This document shows positions 52,578 through 64,000 of a DNA stretch of 64,000 bases, piece by piece. Origin of the DNA: Dipetalonema caudispina (Eukaryota > Nematoda > Chromadorea > Rhabditida > Onchocercidae); NCBI GenBank assembly GCA_013365325.1, contig JABVXV010000006.1, forward strand, positions 620,001-684,000. Direction: 5' to 3'. Both the position numbers and the translations under genes were made by a program. Under the pieces are notes generated by a model that saw only the letters and a list, made by a program, of their open reading frames with translations, ran no database searches and had not been told where the DNA came from. Within the stretch, counting starts at the first letter, position 1. Each line of letters begins with the position of its first letter.

Positions 52578-54253
52578 GCTTACATTGTGTTTTTGGAGCA
52601 CATCCTCCGTTTTGCTTTGGCAACTGCTGTAGATGCCACAACTATGAGGATGATTTGTATCTATTTATATTGATATTTTCGAATTACCTTGTTCCCATCC
52701 TTTCACTAATTAGTTACTGCTTCTTTTTGATAAGCTTCCTTTGACTTGTAACATTTTTGCGCATACTAGGCAAGTTCTAGATAAATCGACGATTTCCGTG
52801 TTTCATCGTAGCGATTTTCGTAAGTTACACCTGAGCTCTATAGTGAATACGATGAAACCACATTTTTTTAATGATAAAGTAGATATGCAAAACAATAAAT
52901 ATCAACACTGCATACAACTTTTTATTCTGAATTTCAAACTGTGATACCTCGCTTGAAGTGGATTTTTTTTTGAAGCAGTATACTACAAATATTTAACTCG
53001 AATGCGACTTGCAATTATAAAGTGAATCCGCTGAAGAATTTGATTTCGTTAAAGCTAGTAGATATTAAAGTGCATATTCCAATAAGCCTTGGAAATTCTA
53101 ATACTTCATTCTAAACAGCATCTGTTTGATTGGATTTAAAAGAATTAATAGAATGTCTGGTAGTTTCAGAGCAAAAAGTTCATGAATGAGAACTGGCAAG
53201 CCAAACTGCTTCTGTTTCCTTGAAGAACAAAACATATAATACTGATTCCAACAAAAAACAGTCTCTCACAGCTGACAGAGGAAGTTCGAATTCAATTCGC
53301 ACCAATTTGTTTATAACTTCCTCGGCCTTTACGTGGGAAATCCTCCAAATTGCTAGCAAGAAAGTGACCGAAAGATCTCTTTGCTTCAAACATCTTATAT
53401 GTTCGGCACTCTTGCATTTGGTGTGACTCAACATAGTCTTAATTTTTGAACCCTTCTATTTCACCCGAAAATCCATGATTCTGCATACTCCACTTTAGAA
53501 GCTACATTGAGGAAAAGTCCCAAAAACCGCTTCATCTTTTTTCCTTCCCGGAAACAATTCACGGTTTGTATATATACAACAAACTTCTCCTCGTTTTTTA
53601 AAGGCATAGAAACTTTTAAACCATTAAAAAATTCTGTTTAATATTTACATAACATTTAAATTCCATCAATATTTCCTACCTGAATAATTGTTAACACATT
53701 TAAATTTTATGAATTTATTTTATCATAAAGTACAAACTGAAGTAAAAGCACATTATTAAAAGCCTTACAGTCACTGACTGGATTACATACTGGAATGACT
53801 TGGGTGTACAAAATAAAGCTGACAGTTAAGGAATACAGGCCAGCATTAGCTACTCCACCCTGTTTCATATTTGAATTCTTCCCTCCCCCTCCCTTTTAAA
53901 AGGAAGGAAATGCGTAATGAACGTCCTAAGTACTTCAAAAAGCGGTTGTCTATTAGCATTATCTACAAAGAAAGCTTTATCAACAATTCCCCGAGATATC
54001 ACCTTATTACAACCAATCATTGCATCAGTAGAAGCCGCCATGCTATTTATATGAATTCTTACCTGAGAATGGTTTTAGATTTCGGAAGAATATTCACCAG
54101 ATAGCATCAACTGAAGCAATGAGATGGGAGTAAATATTACTTCAATTGATAAGAACCGCACATCTCAAGATGATTAATTTCGAAGTTGTGACAAGAACTG
54201 CACACAATTTATACAGTATCTCAAATCTTAAGTACCCATGCAGATAATACAAA
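50730..54253. other. Convergent intergenic region between dynein intermediate chain and CHMP5
   Basis: About 3.5 kb of T-rich DNA on the plus strand with no supported gene. It should hold both 3' UTRs. A 36-base T run lies at 52540-52575. ORFs at 51573-51891, 53180-53434 and 53871-54104 have no recognisable motif, appropriate splice context or homologue that I know of. Confidence 0.6.
52540..52575. repeat. 36-base T homopolymer
   Basis: Uninterrupted T run in intergenic DNA. The length may be inaccurate because homopolymers are hard to sequence. It could be a poly(A) tail of a minus-strand retro-insertion, but no adjoining coding copy is visible. Confidence 0.85.
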
Positions 54254-55734
54254 TTAGTTGTTCGCAGGAACTTTCGGTAGGCCGAATTCATCCACTGCAA
54301 TACCTCCCTCCGTCATCTGCAATATGATTGTCTATGCAACTTGTAGCACATATCTGTGTTATCAGTCTAGAATGCAATACATTCCTCATTATATCTTTCA
54401 ATTCATGAATAGGCATTCCGTTCTGCCTAACTAACAAACGAACGACACGAAGTTTAATCAGAACTATTTTTATTTCATATTCAAAAACAGCAAAAATTAT
54501 TGGTTTCACATTAACCTTGCTTTCATATCCTGGTTCCTTGGATGGTACGCCTGGTGCATTCAGCGCTTCATCTAAATAAGAAGTATCTACATCCGCTTCG
54601 AATTCATCCCCCAAAGCTTCCAGTTCAGCTTCCAAATCAGCTTCATCAATCTAAAAAAATAGAACTTTTGATATCCAAAACGAAACAAAATTTTCGAGAT
54701 GTTAAATTCAATTCGAAATGAGAGGAAACGAAAGTTGAAAAATAAGAAAATCAGAAACTTTACATCTGGCGTCTCGTATTGGCGCGACATAGCATCCTGA
54801 ATCTCATTATTCATATCAAGCATCTCCTCCATTTCATCCTGGAGTTTATCGATTTTATCGATGTCCAACTTTTTGTATTCTTTCTGCATAGTTTTCAAGC
54901 CTTGTTTCATGGCCACTACGGTAGTCTGCAATGTCAAAAACTACTAATTATACGTTAGAAAATCGAACACAGATAAGCAACTATAACCGCCTCAATTCAC
55001 CTTGAAATCGTGAGAATTAATAACTGCTTAAATAATAGCTAAGAAATATTAGAGATAATGCTTAAAACACAAAGAAATCTCTTCAATGAACACTGAGATA
55101 AAATCAAATCTCAAAGGAAGATAAAAGCTCACTTGAGTATCTTTCATTCCCTGAATAGCAAAGTTGCTTTGTTCCATATTGAAAGACTGCTGATTTAATT
55201 GGTCACGCTGGTTCTCGTACATACGTTTTTGTTTCAATATACTGAGAATGTAGAGATTTACAAGCAAACAATATTTATGAGAAAATGTAATTTTAATTAA
55301 ATGATCTTACATATTTAGTTTGGTGAAATCAAACATTCACTGGACGTAATCAGTGATGTGATAAAGCCACAGAGAGAGAGAGAGGACCAAAACGGCTGAC
55401 GACATCTCCAATTCCATTTTACATTGTAGGAATGTGTGGAGGCATAAATGAACTTCTCGGGTTCAAACTGATTGCGATACCAACTGATCAAGTACTATTG
55501 AAATGTATTCAGAGTGAGCTATCATTTAACTTACCGTAGAGCTTTTTGCTTCAGCTGATTCTTGCCCGGTCCTTCCCGCATTTTTCTCATCTGATCTTTG
55601 TATTTCACAAGTTCGCCATCCAAACGAGCTATTTTTTTCTCAATACTCTCAGTACGTGAATCAACGCTCGCTATTGCATCCGTTAGCGTTGGCTGTGGCT
55701 CTTTTTTTCCCGATGTACCGAAGATTCGTCTCAT
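54254..55734 (-). CDS. vps-60: CHMP5/VPS60, ESCRT-III-associated protein
   Basis: ESCRT-III family subunit that acts in multivesicular body sorting and recruits LIP5/Vta1 to stimulate VPS4. Minus-strand exons: 55734-55535, 55241-55133, 54925-54764, 54650-54516 and 54316-54254 (TAA), 222 residues (human CHMP5 is 219). The family order is clear: [19 protein letters not shown]-like [52 protein letters not shown], and [20 protein letters not shown]. After the acidic [16 protein letters not shown] comes the final [10 protein letters not shown], the conserved C-terminus. The N-terminal half is basic and the C-terminal half acidic, as expected for this autoinhibited fold. CTTTAG at about 55749 is a possible spliced-leader acceptor. 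I see nothing odd in the gene. Confidence 0.97.
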
Positions 55735-56766
55735 CCCAGCTATCCGAACTAAAGAATGGTTATCAAATTAATACAAATAACAAATAAATGCAAGTTACGA
55801 CGTATCATACTGTGTACTCATATATACGTAAAACGTTCAGACGGCTGAACAACTCTAAACAAGACGAGATTTAACAAGATCTTAACGCATCACGTTAAAT
55901 TTCAACGAACGATTCAATCTCTACATAAGTGAAGACAGCCACCCACGCAAAGCATAATGCTACGTGATAGTGTCGTCGTTTATCACGCATTCATAATAAG
56001 TTTTTACGTAGTTAGTGCGGAAAAAGATGAAAGGAGTGGTACGTTAGTTGCACTCCGACTGTTTTTCACATTTATCGATTGTCAAATTTCTCCCACCCCC
56101 ACGTTTCCCTCTCTTTGAAGGGCCGCATTTTATTAGCGACAATTCCCCCCGTTTGAAAATTTCAATTACCGTAGAATTGTTGCACAATGAGAAGTGCGTG
56201 AAATGGTCGGTTTTGACGTCATCGCGCTGTCACTCTCTCCCCTCCTTATTTACTCACGCACCGTCATTTTGTTAGCTTTATTCTGCGTCACGCCTCTATA
56301 ATAGTTGCCATTTCGTTGTGCATAACAATTGCAAACCGTTACTACGTCATAGTTGCAAACAATTCTGCGTAACAAAATTTTTGTTATTACGAGCCATTGA
56401 ATCCTTTCTTGTCTTTCTACGTAGTAATTTTACTTATCATAGGTAGTAATATACGAGTGCAAGTGGAAGCATGCATGAACATAAGAGGTCTTTGATCATA
56501 TGTGGATTCCACGGTGGTTTAAAAAAGATTGCGTCCTTTATTATAAACACATACGAATCGATTGATAAGTGATAACATCACAGAAAGGGACATTAGAAGT
56601 TTGTTATCAGCGAGAGAGAATCTCCATCGCAATTAGTTCCTTCGAGCAGACCATTATGAACATCTGATCCCGAAGCATACACTGTAACACTATCAGCTAG
56701 TCCGTGGTGTTAATATTATAAATCACAGTAACGCAGCCTTTCATACCACTGAAGATAGCATGAGAT

Positions 56767-57039
56767 TTACATATGCAAAAAACGAACGGTTGGAATGGTG
56801 AAAATGAAACATATTAATGTGAAAAGCTGTGATAAACAGTATTGATCCATAACGCCATGATGCCACCACCTACGCCATGCTGCAAGCGTCGCATGCTTGC
56901 TCCACGCCAGGTCCCCGCTCGAAGGGCTAAAAAGCTGATTATCCGGAACTTCAAGTTTCTCAAGCAAGGTAACATTATCGTAACCGTCTCTTCGTGAACC
57001 CCAAGCCCATTTCTGTGGTTTTCGGAGGGCGTGTGTCAT
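56767..57039 (-). CDS. Possible small unknown protein of 90 residues
   Basis: I do not recognise this protein. The single open frame starts MTHALRKPQKWAWGSRRDGY, continues with LEKLEVPDNQLFSPSSGDLA and AWRRWWHHGVMDQY, and ends in a hydrophobic stretch (LSQLFTLICFIFTIPTVRFL) that could span a membrane. Most of the frame is clearly richer in GC than its flanks and is Trp/Arg-rich, unlike AT-rich noise frames. An alternative model starts at an upstream ATG at about 57107 (MKAMLDKMFKRQTPE) and splices by a short intron to the CCACAG acceptor before KWAWGS; that join is in phase. There are no known domains. It may equally be a conserved non-coding promoter segment of the neighbouring PP4R3 gene. 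Confidence 0.3.
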   Translation of the reverse strand: MTHALRKPQKWAWGSRRDGYDNVTLLEKLEVPDNQLFSPSSGDLAWSKHATLAAWRRWWHHGVMDQYCLSQLFTLICFIFTIPTVRFLHM

Positions 57040-57238
57040 ATTTGTAGATGTGCGGAAAATGACACTTCTGGAGTCTGCCTTTTGAACATTTTGTCGAGCA
57101 TTGCCTTCATCTCCCTGTCCTCTGATTGCTATATTCCATATGCAATTTACAACCGTCGATTAATACTCATCGTTTGCAATGGAAAGTTTTAATGATACGT
57201 TTTCATTCAGCATTTCAGGTTCCATTTGTGAAAGAACC

Positions 57239-57244
57239 TTTCAG
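57239..57244 (+). promoter_or_regulatory. Probable spliced-leader acceptor of PP4R3
   Basis: TTTCAG ends eight bases before the ATG at 57253. A second candidate acceptor (ATTTCAG) lies at about 57219. Confidence 0.45.
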
Positions 57245-57252
57245 GAGGCGAC

Positions 57253-64000
<6,748 letters not shown>

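Larger units (their letters stand above)
55735..57252. other. Divergent region between CHMP5 and PP4R3, with a GC-richer core
   Basis: About 1.5 kb between two start codons facing apart. 55860-56300 is less AT-rich than its surroundings and includes ACGT-containing words such as CTACGT and TTACGTAG, so it is a candidate promoter area. 56767-57039 carries the small GC-rich minus-strand ORF listed separately. Confidence 0.5.

Overview
The window looks like nuclear DNA of a nematode, most probably a spirurid/filarial worm (Brugia, Onchocerca, Loa or Dirofilaria type). The DNA is AT-rich. Every recognisable gene is cut into many short exons by introns that are mostly 50 bp to 1 kb long, with a few of 4-5 kb. 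Several starts lie a few bases after a TTTCAG-like acceptor that has no upstream partner exon, as expected for spliced-leader trans-splicing. One gene belongs to a nematode-specific family (MIG-18-like). The species is inference. All exon joins were worked out by eye from splice signals, reading phase and family knowledge.

Layout from left to right: the 3' part of mannose-6-phosphate isomerase (+, 35-2338); a weak small unknown gene (-, 2961-3533); an EEA1-type early-endosome tether with an N-terminal C2H2 finger, long coiled coil and C-terminal FYVE finger (+, 4589-12072); a secreted MIG-18-like protein (+, 13847-16933); a TTBK/CK1-type kinase of the worm-expanded kind (-, 19306-22985); an SRSF4/5/6-like SR splicing factor (-, 23985-27244); OSGEPL1/Qri7, the mitochondrial t6A tRNA-modifying enzyme (+, 27864-30479); UNC-76/FEZ (-, 31688-43000); cytoplasmic dynein intermediate chain (+, 46085-50729); CHMP5/VPS60 of ESCRT-III (-, 54254-55734); a possible small GC-rich ORF (-, 56767-57039); and the 5' part of PP4 regulatory subunit 3, SMEK/SMK-1 (+, 57253 to beyond the right edge).

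There is no sign of an operon: gene spacing is 0.6-3.5 kb and orientations alternate. Membrane traffic and axonal transport recur (EEA1, VPS60, dynein intermediate chain, UNC-76), but this may be chance. The SR gene and OSGEPL1 share a short bidirectional upstream region; UNC-76 and dynein intermediate chain are also head to head, about 3 kb apart.

The most useful unusual observations are two GC-AG introns in OSGEPL1, fixed by conserved protein motifs on both sides; a GC-rich candidate poison exon in the SR-protein gene; two unknown small coding candidates; a perfect 16-bp-stem hairpin in a gene-free stretch; a 16-G run; and alternative 3' ends in the kinase, UNC-76 and MIG-18-like genes. I found no tRNA, rRNA, CRISPR array, intact transposon or viral gene.
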